Shown: positions 1 to 9,167 of the stretch, piece by piece
How positions within the stretch are numbered: position 1 is the stretch's first letter
Layout: every line of letters starts with the position of its first letter
From: Leptolyngbya ohadii IS1
GTDB taxonomy: Bacteria > Cyanobacteriota > Cyanobacteriia > Elainellales > Elainellaceae
Length of the DNA: 64,000 nucleotides
Direction: 5' to 3'
Assembly: GCF_002215035.1 (NCBI RefSeq)
Contig: NZ_NKFP01000006.1
Location: 3,191,080-3,255,079, forward strand
Translations under genes and position numbers: made by a program
The notes under the pieces: generated by a model
What the model saw: the letters and a program-made list of their open reading frames with translations, nothing else
Databases searched by the model: none
What the model was told of the DNA's origin: nothing

Positions 1-664
1 GGAAGAGTTCCTGTCCCGGTACGTCACGGCAGGATTTTACGACACGGGCTAAACGACGATCGCCTAATTCAATCTCATGTTCTACGCCGCTCTTGCCGCG
101 AAAGTGAAACACGATTTTGGTGCTGGTGACTTCGATATGATCGTCGCGCAGGGTTGTCAGTCCAAAAGATTCATTAGTTTGGGCGTATTCTTCGTTGCCC
201 ACGCGAATCAGGGTTTTCTCTAGAAGCTGTACCACCGTTGCCAGCACTTTTTCTCTGGCTAGACCAGGCATCCGCAAATGGCGATCGGTTTGCTCGCGAA
301 TAATAGGGAGTGCCTGGGCAAAGCGCACCATCCGATCAAATTTGTTTTGGCTACGAATTTTGCGCCAGTCAGCATGATAGCGATACTGCTTCCGTCCTTT
401 GGCATCCCGTCCAGTTGCCTGCAAATGTCCGTCTGGCAGGGGACAAATCCAAACGTCTGTCCAGGCGGGGGGAATAATCAGTGCCTTGAAGCGTTCTAAT
501 TCTTCCGGGTCGCGAATTGGCTTGCCGTCCGTGCCCACATAAACGAAGTCATCTCCCGACTTATGGCGACGGATGCCGGGAATCGTGTCGTTCACGTAGC
601 GTAGACCAACGGCTTTGGCAGATTCGATCGGATTGGCAATGGAAGGAGCTTCTGCGCTTAGCAT
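1..664 (-). CDS. DNA topoisomerase IB, N-terminal part (cut by window edge)
   Basis: The reading frame starts at an ATG at 664-662 and runs off the left edge after 221 codons. It would relax supercoils by nicking one strand through a 3'-phosphotyrosine. Visible are the N-terminal fold of poxvirus-like bacterial topoisomerase IB, including the run GHLQATGRDAKGRKQYRYH at about residues 79-97, and the start of the catalytic domain (RVGNEEY, later FGLTTLRDDH). The catalytic tyrosine lies outside the window. No strong Shine-Dalgarno sequence precedes the start. The 180 bases between it and the next gene hold nothing obvious. Confidence 0.9.
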   Translation of the reverse strand, partial: MLSAEAPSIANPIESAKAVGLRYVNDTIPGIRRHKSGDDFVYVGTDGKPIRDPEELERFKALIIPPAWTDVWICPLPDGHLQATGRDAKGRKQYRYHADWRKIRSQNKFDRMVRFAQALPIIREQTDRHLRMPGLAREKVLATVVQLLEKTLIRVGNEEYAQTNESFGLTTLRDDHIEVTSTKIVFHFRGKSGVEHEIELGDRRLARVVKSCRDVPGQELF

Positions 665-846
665 AGGTTAAATTTGAGGGTTGTAATGAACTCAGGAGAG
701 AATGACGGTTTAGGCTAGGAATTAAATCTTTAATGCTAAAAATAAAACAGGGCTAAACGCAAAATGCAGTCAGCCCCTTGATTATTTTTTGAAAAACGAG
801 TTGAGACGATCGATAATATCGCGATGAATGATCTGAAGAATGAAAC

Positions 847-1200
847 TTAGCCGATCGTCACCTGGCTAGTATCCACCGCAGTCGCACCGTTCACACCTCG
901 CGCAACGGACACCATTCTTTGTACAATTTCTTGATTTGGGGCTTTTCCTTTCAGGACAACCGTACCGCCCGTCTGAGCCACATAAACGGTGTCAATATCA
1001 TCAATATTGGGGTCTTGGTCGAATGCCAGTGCCACCCGCTTTGCCAAACCGCTCTGGTCATATTCACCGTTCAAGCCGACTCGCTCTGGCGGAATGGATT
1101 CCTGACCCCCTGTAGGGGCTGAAGTTGCCACATTCCCCTGGGACTGGGGCTGATTTTGTTGAGGTTGCTTTACGCCAAATAGTCTTTGTAGCCAACCCAT
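847..1200 (-). CDS. BON-domain protein
   Basis: A 117-residue protein. I chose the ATG at 1200 (MGWLQRLFG) over the longer frame reaching 1341 because AAGGAG sits about 8 bases upstream of it. The N-terminus is short and basic, followed by a Gln/Ser/Pro-rich linker. Residues about 45-117 form a BON domain (VYVAQTGGTVVLKGKAPNQE), a small alpha-beta fold linked to phospholipid or periplasmic association. In cyanobacteria such proteins often carry LysM or other partners; none is present here. Its cellular role is not clear from sequence. Confidence 0.8.
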   Translation of the reverse strand: MGWLQRLFGVKQPQQNQPQSQGNVATSAPTGGQESIPPERVGLNGEYDQSGLAKRVALAFDQDPNIDDIDTVYVAQTGGTVVLKGKAPNQEIVQRMVSVARGVNGATAVDTSQVTIG

Positions 1201-1393
1201 GCGCGTTTTCTCCTTAAACTCACTTTTGCTGTCTCCCGCGCGTTTCAATAGCAGGTCTGACAGCATCTCTAAAACAGCATTTCTATTAGAAACAATTGAC
1301 CGTAATCCGTAATCAACCTCTCGACGGAGGCTAGCGCTCAATTATTTCAGCTCAATTATTTCATTAGAGCTACTTCATGCAAGCAAGCGGCAA

Positions 1394-1603
1394 TTAAGCC
1401 GATCGATAATCTGCGTCACGCCAGCAGCGGGGCAACTCTTCGCCAGAAGGAAAAATCAGCGTATCTTTGCCAATCTCTTCGGGGAGCTGTTCTTCCTGTC
1501 CTTCCTGAACTCTACCCTTGATCTTGTCACGCATCGGATTGATTAGTTCTTCCGTATCCATGACTTCGACTAATACGCCCGTTTGTTTATCCTGTAGGAG
1601 CAT
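1394..1603 (-). CDS. small conserved cyanobacterial protein, unknown function
   Basis: A 69-residue hydrophilic acidic protein beginning MLLQDKQTGVLVEV and ending LPRCWRDADYRSA. The FPSGEELPRCW region looks like a short conserved family found in cyanobacteria, recognised from memory rather than a search. No membrane segment or signal peptide is visible. It lies about 190 bases upstream of the BON gene on the same strand and could be co-transcribed with it. I assign no function. Confidence 0.65.
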   Translation of the reverse strand: MLLQDKQTGVLVEVMDTEELINPMRDKIKGRVQEGQEEQLPEEIGKDTLIFPSGEELPRCWRDADYRSA

Positions 1604-1923
1604 TGCTTTACACTAAAACTCTTTATTTTTAAATTAGCGATCGTCGGCAGAGTTTATCCTCTATCGGGAGGGGCAGTTTTATCAGGGAAACCGGATGAAC
1701 TATAGCAGAGTTCGATCGTTCTTCGGGTGGATATACGCCCGGTCGCGACTCAACTTCCTTCGCAGGAAGGACGGGGGAAAGAAATAGAATCGGTACTGTG
1801 ATGATGTACATTGCCTCAATGCATTGCCTAAACAATTATCAATTCACCATTAACGGTTGATTAGTTGGAATAGGTTGGTACAAAGGCTAAGTTGTGTGTT
1901 CTTGATGAGTTTGGCAAGCCGAC
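1604..1923. other. intergenic region without a recognised gene
   Basis: About 320 bases between divergent genes. It presumably holds both promoters. The only structure noticed is a short imperfect palindrome near 1758 (CCTTCGCAGGAAGG). The 68-codon minus-strand frame here has no family resemblance and no ribosome binding site. Confidence 0.5.
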
Positions 1924-2649
1924 ATGAGTAAGCAGGTTATCAGTCAACGACGCGAAGCGGTAATCAATCCTCACCCTGATCCGATTACGGGAGAAACGGG
2001 ATCGCATCCGATCGCTGTTGGGGTTGGGGCAGGAGTTGTAGGCACGATCGGAATGCTGGTCGGGCTGGCGACGGGTCCAGTAGGTGCGGTTGCAGGGATT
2101 GCAATTGGCAGCATTCTGGGCGGTTTGGTGGGCAAAAGTGCCGCAGAAGCTACCCATCCGACGATCGAGGATTATGATGTTCGAGTGATTGACCTAACCG
2201 ATGCACCTGTCAGAACTAATGCCCGTCGCAGAATTCAACCTGTGCCGATTCGCCCGACGATCGCGCCTATGAATGCTGCTCCTATTAACTCAGTACATAA
2301 TTCAGCACAAGCGGTTAATCAAACTGCGGATCAGTCGATCGTTTATGCTGCACTGCGGGGGCGGGGTTCCCTGGCAGCAAATGAGGATCGGTACTGGCAA
2401 CAGCATTACGAGGAACAGTCCTACTATCAGTCTGGCTTGACCTACCGGGATTATCAGCCTGCTTATCGTTTGGGCTATGAGGGCTATACTCGCTATCACG
2501 GGACAGGGATGAGCTACGACGAAGTTGAACCGGAACTTCAGCAGCAGTATGAGCGGGAGCAGCGATCGTCCTGGCTGAGCTGGGAGCAGGCACGTCATGC
2601 CGTCCGGGATGGCTGGTATCGGTTAGAGCAAGCGTTTCGTGGTCTATAG
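1924..2649 (+). CDS. glycine-zipper protein
   Basis: A 241-residue protein. Residues about 30-75 form an alternating Gly/Ala/Val stretch (VGAGVVGTIGMLVGLATG, then GAVAGIAIGSILGGLVG), a glycine-zipper segment typical of membrane-associated helical hairpins. The remainder is hydrophilic and rich in Tyr, Arg and Gln, with several tyrosine-rich motifs at about residues 155-200. Proteins of this layout occur in cyanobacteria and are sometimes stress-related, but the function is unknown. It stands alone and converges with the glycosyltransferase island, ending two bases before the stop of the next gene. Confidence 0.7.
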   Translation: MSKQVISQRREAVINPHPDPITGETGSHPIAVGVGAGVVGTIGMLVGLATGPVGAVAGIAIGSILGGLVGKSAAEATHPTIEDYDVRVIDLTDAPVRTNARRRIQPVPIRPTIAPMNAAPINSVHNSAQAVNQTADQSIVYAALRGRGSLAANEDRYWQQHYEEQSYYQSGLTYRDYQPAYRLGYEGYTRYHGTGMSYDEVEPELQQQYEREQRSSWLSWEQARHAVRDGWYRLEQAFRGL

Positions 2650-2651
2650 GA

Positions 2652-3764
2652 TCAGTCCTTTGGTCGCGGCACTCGTAATCGGGGAGCCTGGGGGCGATCG
2701 AGCAGTTCTGCCCAGAGGGCTTCGTAGCGACGGGTCATGGTTTCTACAGTGAAGTGTGCCAGCGCCATCTCGCGAGCCTGTTTACCAAGCTGGAGCCTCA
2801 GGGTGGGATCGTCGCGCAGCCGTTTGAGCGATCGGGCTAAGCCATCTACGTCGTTTTTATCGATGAGCAGTCCGGTGGTTTCGTCGTGAATCGCTTCTGG
2901 CATACTGCCCACACGGGTTGCAATAACGGGACGGGCTGCTAGCATCGCCTCTACCATTGCCAGCGGAAATCCTTCCGAGCGCGAGGGCATTGCTACGACA
3001 TCAAATTGCGGCAGGTACGACGGAGGACAATCGACCCATCCTGGCATCTCCACCCGATCGCGGATACCTAACTCGTTTGCCAGCTTTTCCAGATTCGATC
3101 GCCCATCCCCTTCCCCCAGAATCACGATCCGTACACCGGGAACCTGCGCCGCTGCTCGAAGCAAGACATCGTGTGCTTTCATTGCGTCGAGTCGTCCAAT
3201 GCTGCCGACGGTTAGTTCGGTGGTGTCCTGATGGGGAGGCAGTTCCGGTTCGCCCGGATCGGGAACCCCGTTAGGAATAGAAATGACGCTGTTTCTGCCC
3301 AGTGCATAGAAATCTTCCATTCGCGTCGCGCTTGCCTGACCGACCGCAACATGGGCATCCATTCGCAAGCAGAGGGCACGGGTTTGCCAGAGTGTCAGAG
3401 CATCGGTCGTCCGCAGAGGAAGCTGATCCACGCGCACCACTCGCACATTCGGTAAGGAAAGAGCCGCCGCTAAACCGATCGCCCCTGCCCAGGGAGTACA
3501 TAAATTACAGTGAATGATTTCGGGACGACACTGCTGAAAAGTGGAGCGATGTTTCAAGAACGATCGAATTCCAGCAGCAGGAAGAATGTAGCAATCTATT
3601 CCTGAACGGGAAGCTGCAATAAAATTAATGACTTTTTCATCGACACCAACAACAGTCAGATGAATCTCAGGAGAGGCAGTTCTGACGAGATGGGAGAGGC
3701 TAATTTCTGCGCCGCCAATTCCTGCGGAGTCAGTGTAAATGATGACACGGGAGGGAAAAGACAT
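2652..3764 (-). CDS. glycosyltransferase family 4 (GT-B fold)
   Basis: A 370-residue GT-B glycosyltransferase and the last gene of the island in transcription order. The N-terminal Rossmann half begins VIIYTDSAGIGGAEISLSHL. The C-terminal GT4 domain has GSIGRLDAMKAHDVLL at about 188 and the nucleotide-sugar motif SEGFPLAMVEAM at 263-274, with the usual two glutamates spaced by seven residues. It probably transfers a hexose from a nucleotide sugar to a growing glycan in the cytoplasm; donor and acceptor cannot be read from sequence. Its start is two bases after the stop of the preceding gene, so translation is probably coupled. Confidence 0.85.
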   Translation of the reverse strand: MSFPSRVIIYTDSAGIGGAEISLSHLVRTASPEIHLTVVGVDEKVINFIAASRSGIDCYILPAAGIRSFLKHRSTFQQCRPEIIHCNLCTPWAGAIGLAAALSLPNVRVVRVDQLPLRTTDALTLWQTRALCLRMDAHVAVGQASATRMEDFYALGRNSVISIPNGVPDPGEPELPPHQDTTELTVGSIGRLDAMKAHDVLLRAAAQVPGVRIVILGEGDGRSNLEKLANELGIRDRVEMPGWVDCPPSYLPQFDVVAMPSRSEGFPLAMVEAMLAARPVIATRVGSMPEAIHDETTGLLIDKNDVDGLARSLKRLRDDPTLRLQLGKQAREMALAHFTVETMTRRYEALWAELLDRPQAPRLRVPRPKD

Positions 3765-3766
3765 GG

Positions 3767-4999
3767 CTAGAAATAATGTAAAGACTTGATTGTCTGATAA
3801 ATGTGTAAGTGGTTTTCCGCGATGGTTGACCAGGAGAAAGACTGACTGAACTGATAACCTGCTTGAGCGAGATTTTGACGGAGAGAGGAATCAGACAAAA
3901 CCTGAGTCAGGGCGATCGCTAAATCATCGACGGAACGGGAAGGAATGAAATAGGCGATCGAATTATCTAGCTCTGGATCAGGTGGATTGGCGTGGGTTGC
4001 AATGACAGGAAGCTGATGCTGCATTAACGCAAGAAGGGAGCCACTTTTGAGCGTTACGCCATGATTGAAGGGCAATACGCCGACATCGACGCCGGACAAA
4101 TAATCGGAAACCGATCGCTCATCGAGATATCCGGTCATGTGAACACTTTGTTGAAGCTGAAGGGAATCGATCAGGGATTCCAGCTTTTCCCAGTAGCGAG
4201 TGGCTTCTGTTCCTTTAAGGGCAAGACTTTCGACACCGCCAATCAGCAATAGTTTTGCCTGCGGCATCTGAGGGATAACCTGCTGAAAGGCAGAGAGTAA
4301 AACCTCCAGTCCTTTCACCGGATGAAGGAAGCCAAAAAACGCAACGAGCAGCGAATCTTCTGACCAGCCGAGATGCCGACAAATCTGCTGTTTCGCTATA
4401 GCTCGATCGCCTGTTCTCGTCTCGGATTCTTCGATGTTTGGGGCGATCGGAATACGATACAGTTTTTCCTTTAATGCCGGAAGCCGTTTGAGAATAACCT
4501 GCTCGGCATCATTGTTGGTGGTAATAATTGCGTCACTTTGCGTCAGTAAAAAGCCGTCTTCCTCATCCCACCAGCCGCGCCGCTGTCCCCCCTGTTTGAG
4601 GCGATCGAGCCATTTTATGGGCAGGTATCTGGGCTGCCAGTTCCACCAGCCGTATTCGTGAATGGTAGTGACGATCGGCTTTCGCCAGCGGGTTAATCGA
4701 AGGAGGAGGGGCAACAGAAAGAGGGAGCGATCGAATCCGTAGGTTCCGGCAGCGTGCTGAATGTGCAGCAGATCGGCATTGGTCTTGTGAATGGCTTGTA
4801 CAAGGGACAACAGTTCGGTGATGTGCCAGCGATTGACTACGCCAAGTACCGAAGGATCAGAATTATCCGCAGCGGAACAGGTTGTGAGGACGATCGATTC
4901 AATCTGATGCTGGGCTAACTTTTCGCGCAAATGGCGAGTGTAGTGCGCCACACCGCAGCAATCGGGCTGGTAGGTTCCGGCAATCATGGCAACGCGCAT
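3767..4999 (-). CDS. glycosyltransferase family 4
   Basis: A 410-residue GT-B enzyme. The start chosen (MRVAMIAGTYQPDCCGVAHY) lies at 4999 and overlaps the TAA of the upstream double GT9 gene by one base (TAATG), which implies translational coupling. An in-frame start 24 codons earlier would sit inside the neighbour. The glycine-poor N-loop CCGVAHYTRHL is typical of GT4 enzymes, and the C-terminal half carries FFGFLHPVKGLEVLL and a donor-site region near GVTLKSGSLLALMQHQLPVI. Substrate unknown. Its position places it in the same glycan pathway as its neighbours. Confidence 0.85.
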   Translation of the reverse strand: MRVAMIAGTYQPDCCGVAHYTRHLREKLAQHQIESIVLTTCSAADNSDPSVLGVVNRWHITELLSLVQAIHKTNADLLHIQHAAGTYGFDRSLFLLPLLLRLTRWRKPIVTTIHEYGWWNWQPRYLPIKWLDRLKQGGQRRGWWDEEDGFLLTQSDAIITTNNDAEQVILKRLPALKEKLYRIPIAPNIEESETRTGDRAIAKQQICRHLGWSEDSLLVAFFGFLHPVKGLEVLLSAFQQVIPQMPQAKLLLIGGVESLALKGTEATRYWEKLESLIDSLQLQQSVHMTGYLDERSVSDYLSGVDVGVLPFNHGVTLKSGSLLALMQHQLPVIATHANPPDPELDNSIAYFIPSRSVDDLAIALTQVLSDSSLRQNLAQAGYQFSQSFSWSTIAENHLHIYQTIKSLHYF

Positions 5000-7176
5000 T
5001 AGCCAATCTCCGGGCATTGCAGAAGGGAAAGGGCGGCTTGGACGATCGTTTCTGGCTGAATATCCAGACATTCCAGGCTATGGGGACAGGCGAAGGCATA
5101 GCAGGGGCTACAGACGGTCGGACGCCGCAGCAAACGGGAAGGACTGTAGCGAGGTTGCCACTGACACTCGTATTCCGTTCCGGCAAACATCACCACATTC
5201 GGAACGCGCAGTGCATCAACAATATGCATGGTAGAGGTATTATTCGTCAGCACCAGTTTTGCCTTCGCAATTAGAGCAACCACTTCCGCCAAAGTCGTCA
5301 TTCCCATTAGATCGATTGCGCGATTACCCAAAATCGATAGGATTTCGTGAGATCGATCGCGATCTTTTTCTACGCCCGTTACAACTACAGACCATCCGGT
5401 GATCTGGCTCAACCGCAGGGCAGCTTCCGCAAAGCGATTGGGGGCATAGTTGCGCGATTGGCAGGTCGTCCAGGGATTCAGCACCAGATAGGGCGTTTCG
5501 GGCGTAATGCCTTTGGTTTGCAGCAGGCGATCGATCGAGGTTTGCGCTTCTGGGGGGATATGCAGCGACAGAGCACGATCCGTGACTGTAAAACCGATCG
5601 ATTCAACTAGACGCAGATTGCGATCGACCTGATGAATTTCGTCGGGGGCAGGCGGAACGGCATGGGTCAAGGTTCCCAGATCGGTTTCTTTGGATTCGCC
5701 CAATCGTAGAGGAATGCCTGCCAGCGCACAAATCAAACCCGCTGGATGGGGACTCTGGCTAAAGCTCGTTAGAATCACTGCTGCATCAAACTGTCCGCGC
5801 CGCAGGGTTTCAATTAGCTCCCATTCTCTCGCCGGATTGAAGTCCAGCCGTCCCAAATCCTGCCACAGCACTCGCCAGGGCAGCACCTCGTCGATCCAGG
5901 GAAGCAGGGGAGCCGTCAACATTCCGCCCGGACTCGCCATCAGCGTAATTTTTGCGTCGGGCAAATTTTCCCGCAGGGCACGCAGCGTCGGACTCGTCAT
6001 CATCACATCGCCAATGTTATCCAACCGCATCACCAGCAGATTTCGCACCGATCGCCAGGAATCATTTGAGTTGATTAACTGAGGAACATTCTGAGGAATA
6101 TTCTGAGGAATAATTTCAAGAATACTTTGGGATACATTCTGGTGGATATTCTGAGGAACACTCGCATCAGGAACTATCTCTCGACGGTTCTCTAGCAGCG
6201 ATCGCGCCGCATCCAGCACTTGCGAGGGCGTAATCTCATCCAGGCAGGTTTGCCACTCCAGCGGGCAACTACCGCTATACCAGCAGTCCTGTTCCGTGAA
6301 ATTGTGAATCCGACGATCGCCACACTGCGGATACCCTTGAAGATCGACCTGAGGTTCCGGCTGTCCATAGCGTCCGTGCCAGGAGGGTCCAAATAAAGTA
6401 ATTGTTGGCGCATTCATTGCCGCCGCAATTCGCACAGGTCCAGTGTCCGCCCCGATGACCAGATCTGCAAATGAAAATGCCGCCGCCAACTGCCGCAAAC
6501 TGCCCCGCTCCCACAGCGATACCCTGCCGCCGAGCGATTTTGCAATTCTCACAGCCGTTTCACGATCGGCTCCCACGACGACCTGAATGGATGCCCCATA
6601 CTGCTGCTGGAGTGCCTGCCCTAACTGCACAAAGGACTCATCTGCCCAGCGTTTAATTGCCATTCCCGCATCAATGCAAAAGAACACCAGCGGACGATAC
6701 GCTGCCCCTAATTTTTGCTGTGCCTCTATCCGTTCCGATGCCCTGACGTGAATCTGCGCCTGCCGCTGAGCAAACTCCGGCTGAATCAATCCCTCCCGTT
6801 GAAGAATCGCCAGAAACCGATCGCTGACTAACTGATTTTCGGGGGGCGATCGCCAGAGATTCGTCACAACCCGCTCCGCGCCAGCCTGCTGCACTGCCTC
6901 TGCAATCCCGTCGTAAGTAGTATCCGTAACGATGAGATCAAAGGATTCTTGAGAGAGGAGGCGATCGACTGTGGCTTTGGCTTCTCCACGCGGCGCAATT
7001 ACCACTTCATCAATCAACGGATCGGTCTGCAAAAGCTGATCACCCGGCGCAAAGGTCAGCACCGTCATACGAGCCGCCGGATGGGATTTCGCCAGAGCAT
7101 GGATCGCAGGCAGCGCGATGATCAGATCACCAATGCCGCCCAGGAGTTCGATGAAGAGAATGCGGTGTTGGGGCAT
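4999..7176 (-). CDS. tandem GT9 heptosyltransferase-like protein (two GT9 domains)
   Basis: A 725-residue protein made of two complete family 9 glycosyltransferases. Domain 1 spans about 1-340 (LLGGIGDLIIALPAIHALAK; donor site GADTGPVRIAAA). Domain 2 spans about 392-722 (MRLDNIGDVMMTSPTLRALR; NNTSTMHIVDA). Each ends in a cysteine-rich motif (DCWYSGSCPLEWQTCL; CSPCYAFACPHSLECL) of the kind seen in WaaF/WaaC-type enzymes. Family 9 members usually have about 350 residues, so this is a true tandem fusion. The linker, residues about 345-385, is a run of PQN(I/V)-like repeats. It probably adds two consecutive heptoses, though the acceptor is unknown. Confidence 0.88.
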   Translation of the reverse strand: MPQHRILFIELLGGIGDLIIALPAIHALAKSHPAARMTVLTFAPGDQLLQTDPLIDEVVIAPRGEAKATVDRLLSQESFDLIVTDTTYDGIAEAVQQAGAERVVTNLWRSPPENQLVSDRFLAILQREGLIQPEFAQRQAQIHVRASERIEAQQKLGAAYRPLVFFCIDAGMAIKRWADESFVQLGQALQQQYGASIQVVVGADRETAVRIAKSLGGRVSLWERGSLRQLAAAFSFADLVIGADTGPVRIAAAMNAPTITLFGPSWHGRYGQPEPQVDLQGYPQCGDRRIHNFTEQDCWYSGSCPLEWQTCLDEITPSQVLDAARSLLENRREIVPDASVPQNIHQNVSQSILEIIPQNIPQNVPQLINSNDSWRSVRNLLVMRLDNIGDVMMTSPTLRALRENLPDAKITLMASPGGMLTAPLLPWIDEVLPWRVLWQDLGRLDFNPAREWELIETLRRGQFDAAVILTSFSQSPHPAGLICALAGIPLRLGESKETDLGTLTHAVPPAPDEIHQVDRNLRLVESIGFTVTDRALSLHIPPEAQTSIDRLLQTKGITPETPYLVLNPWTTCQSRNYAPNRFAEAALRLSQITGWSVVVTGVEKDRDRSHEILSILGNRAIDLMGMTTLAEVVALIAKAKLVLTNNTSTMHIVDALRVPNVVMFAGTEYECQWQPRYSPSRLLRRPTVCSPCYAFACPHSLECLDIQPETIVQAALSLLQCPEIG
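6078..6162 (-). repeat. degenerate repeat encoding the inter-domain linker of the double GT9
   Basis: Five or six degenerate copies of a 12-15 base unit around ATTCTGAGGAAT. On the minus strand they encode repeated QNI/QNV/PQN tripeptides joining the two GT9 domains. The unit stays in phase with translation. Confidence 0.7.
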
Positions 7177-7190
7177 AGAGTCGATAGGTA

Positions 7191-8009
7191 CTAAATCGAG
7201 AGCAACTGCGGCGCATCATTATGCCGATCGCGAATCGTCGTCGGAATCTCCTGGTGATACACGCCGGAGGGCATCACACCACAGCCGCCATACATCGCCA
7301 TCACGCGCAACTGTGCCAGAACATCTTCGCCGCAATGATTTTCGGGGAGGTCACGCCAGAATTCAAAGCCGCCCACGTTCAAAAGCTTGGCACGATCGTA
7401 TAAGACGCAGCCGCCGATCCAGGCAACCCGGTATTTGCGAGGGCGATCGGGAGTGATGTTGAACTGCTGCTGGACGTGGTATAAATTGGCGGCGTTGTGG
7501 AGCTTGTATCGCTCCCATTGGGGTGTGCCCGATCGCACAATTTCCGGTTCAACGGAGCCTTCCCACCATTCTAGAATTTGCTGATGGGGACGCACATCAT
7601 TTCTGAAGCTTAAGCCAATCACCGCAGATCCAACAAATCCGCACTGTTCCTGCTGAATCGTCTGCATTAAAAGCTCAATTACCCAGGGTTCCAGGATTAA
7701 ATCATCGTCTAGAAACAGCACGTAGGGAGCGGTTGCCTGATCGAGGAGAAACTGCCGATGTTCTGCAACGCCACGACGAGGAAGATGTCTGTGAGTGGCG
7801 ATCGAATGTCCGTGAGCTTCTAGAACGCGCAGGGCTGCAATTACTTCTCCAGAGCGAGTTGCGTCGATTTCTTGAGACTGATCAGAGACAGTAACGCGAA
7901 AGTTAGTGAATGTCTGAGCGCATAGACTGGTTAACGTGACGGCTAGGGCAGCAGGACGATCGCAGGTAGGGATCAGAATATCTAAAGCTGGATTCATAGC
8001 TGAATTCAT
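7191..8009 (-). CDS. glycosyltransferase family 2
   Basis: A 272-residue GT-A enzyme. It opens with the family 2 signature DILIPTCDRPAALAVTLTSL and has the metal-binding cluster FLDDDLILEPWV at about 100. The C-terminal part has a GG-C region (WIGGCVLYDRAKLLNVGGF), then a short tail. Length is normal for a small GT2 with no membrane segment. The start could be the first Met or the second, four codons later (MNPALDIL). It sits between GT9 genes in the same operon, 14 bases before the double GT9. Confidence 0.85.
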   Translation of the reverse strand: MNSAMNPALDILIPTCDRPAALAVTLTSLCAQTFTNFRVTVSDQSQEIDATRSGEVIAALRVLEAHGHSIATHRHLPRRGVAEHRQFLLDQATAPYVLFLDDDLILEPWVIELLMQTIQQEQCGFVGSAVIGLSFRNDVRPHQQILEWWEGSVEPEIVRSGTPQWERYKLHNAANLYHVQQQFNITPDRPRKYRVAWIGGCVLYDRAKLLNVGGFEFWRDLPENHCGEDVLAQLRVMAMYGGCGVMPSGVYHQEIPTTIRDRHNDAPQLLSI

Positions 8010-8043
8010 AGAAATATTGCATAGGCGTCTTCTCTGTTTGAAG

Positions 8044-9153
8044 TTAACAAGGAATTAAAGAGGCAATATCAATCGCGGGAAGTATATTGGTTTCCGATAG
8101 CAGTTCGATCGTGGCTTTCACGACATCGTTGGGATCAACCAATCGCAAACAGTGATGATGTTCTTCAGGACAAACGCTCTTATAGCAAAGACGGCAGGGA
8201 ACATCGTGATAGAGAACGCGATTGGGAACGCGCCAGGGCGTATGCTGAATATTGGTTAGCGCATACAAATCGACTACAGGGGTATCGACTGCCGCCGCCA
8301 AATGAGCAGGTCCCGTGTTGTTTGAGATCAGCAGAGGAGCGATCGACAACAGTGCTGCCATTTCCGTAAGATCGAGGCGATCGACCAGCGAGAAAGAACC
8401 GACCTGCATTTCGGCTTGGATGAGCTGTACGATGTCCTGCTCCGGTGTGGTTCCGGTGAGAATGATCTGGATGCCAAATTCCTTCACCAGTCGTCGGGCG
8501 GCGATCGCAAAGAGTTCAGGCGGGTAGCGACGCGAGGGAGCCGTTGCCCCTGGATGAATCACGATCCACGGCTGCTGAAGATTCACACCCTGAGAAATTA
8601 GCAAATCACGAACGCGATCGACTGCTTCAACCGGAATTTGTAGCCTCATGCGATCGTCTTCAATCTGCAATCCAACGCTGCTCACCAGATCGAGCTGCCG
8701 CTGTACCTCATGGCGAATCATCTGTTCCGGTTCCGGGTCTTTGATCCAGTCGGTGAGAAGCTGATAGGAATTTTCGTGACAGTGCGCCAGCCGCAGGGGA
8801 ATATCTGCCATGTAGCACAGGAACGCGGAGGGCAAAGGATTCTGGCTATACACCGTAAAGACCACCGCTGCATCAAATTGAGCCGATCGCAGCCGATCGA
8901 TCATCTCATACTCAGGTTGGCTGTTGATTCGGGACGCAGTTGCCTTGAGCCAGGGAGCATCGTAGACAATCACCTCATCGATTTCGGGAATGAGGGGGGC
9001 GATCGTCGCACCTGCCTGGGAAGTCATTAAGGTGATGCGGCGGGGAACGTCAGCAGATAATTTGAGGGCACGAATCGCCGGAACGGTCATTAACACATCG
9101 CCGATCGAATCGAGGCGGACACAGAGAATATTTTGGGCGTTATTCCAGGACAT
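8044..9153 (-). CDS. heptosyltransferase (GT9)
   Basis: A 369-residue family 9 glycosyltransferase. I took the ATG at 9153 (MSWNNAQNILCVRLDSIGDV); an upstream TTG at 9174 would overlap the stop of hldE. The signature is complete: LDSIGDVLMTVPAIRALK at the N-terminus, a middle HPGATAPSRRYPPELFA, and the donor-binding ISNNTGPAHLAAAVDTPVV. The C-terminus has the cysteine cluster CRLCYKSVCPEEHHHCL. It probably transfers heptose from the ADP-heptose made by the genes immediately upstream. It follows hldE by about 15 bases. Confidence 0.87.
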   Translation of the reverse strand: MSWNNAQNILCVRLDSIGDVLMTVPAIRALKLSADVPRRITLMTSQAGATIAPLIPEIDEVIVYDAPWLKATASRINSQPEYEMIDRLRSAQFDAAVVFTVYSQNPLPSAFLCYMADIPLRLAHCHENSYQLLTDWIKDPEPEQMIRHEVQRQLDLVSSVGLQIEDDRMRLQIPVEAVDRVRDLLISQGVNLQQPWIVIHPGATAPSRRYPPELFAIAARRLVKEFGIQIILTGTTPEQDIVQLIQAEMQVGSFSLVDRLDLTEMAALLSIAPLLISNNTGPAHLAAAVDTPVVDLYALTNIQHTPWRVPNRVLYHDVPCRLCYKSVCPEEHHHCLRLVDPNDVVKATIELLSETNILPAIDIASLIPC

Positions 9154-9167
9154 AGTTAATGTGAGAA

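Noticed and set aside
1629-1835. 68-codon minus-strand frame in the gap before the glycine-zipper gene
   Set aside because: Composition and lack of a ribosome binding site suggest chance.
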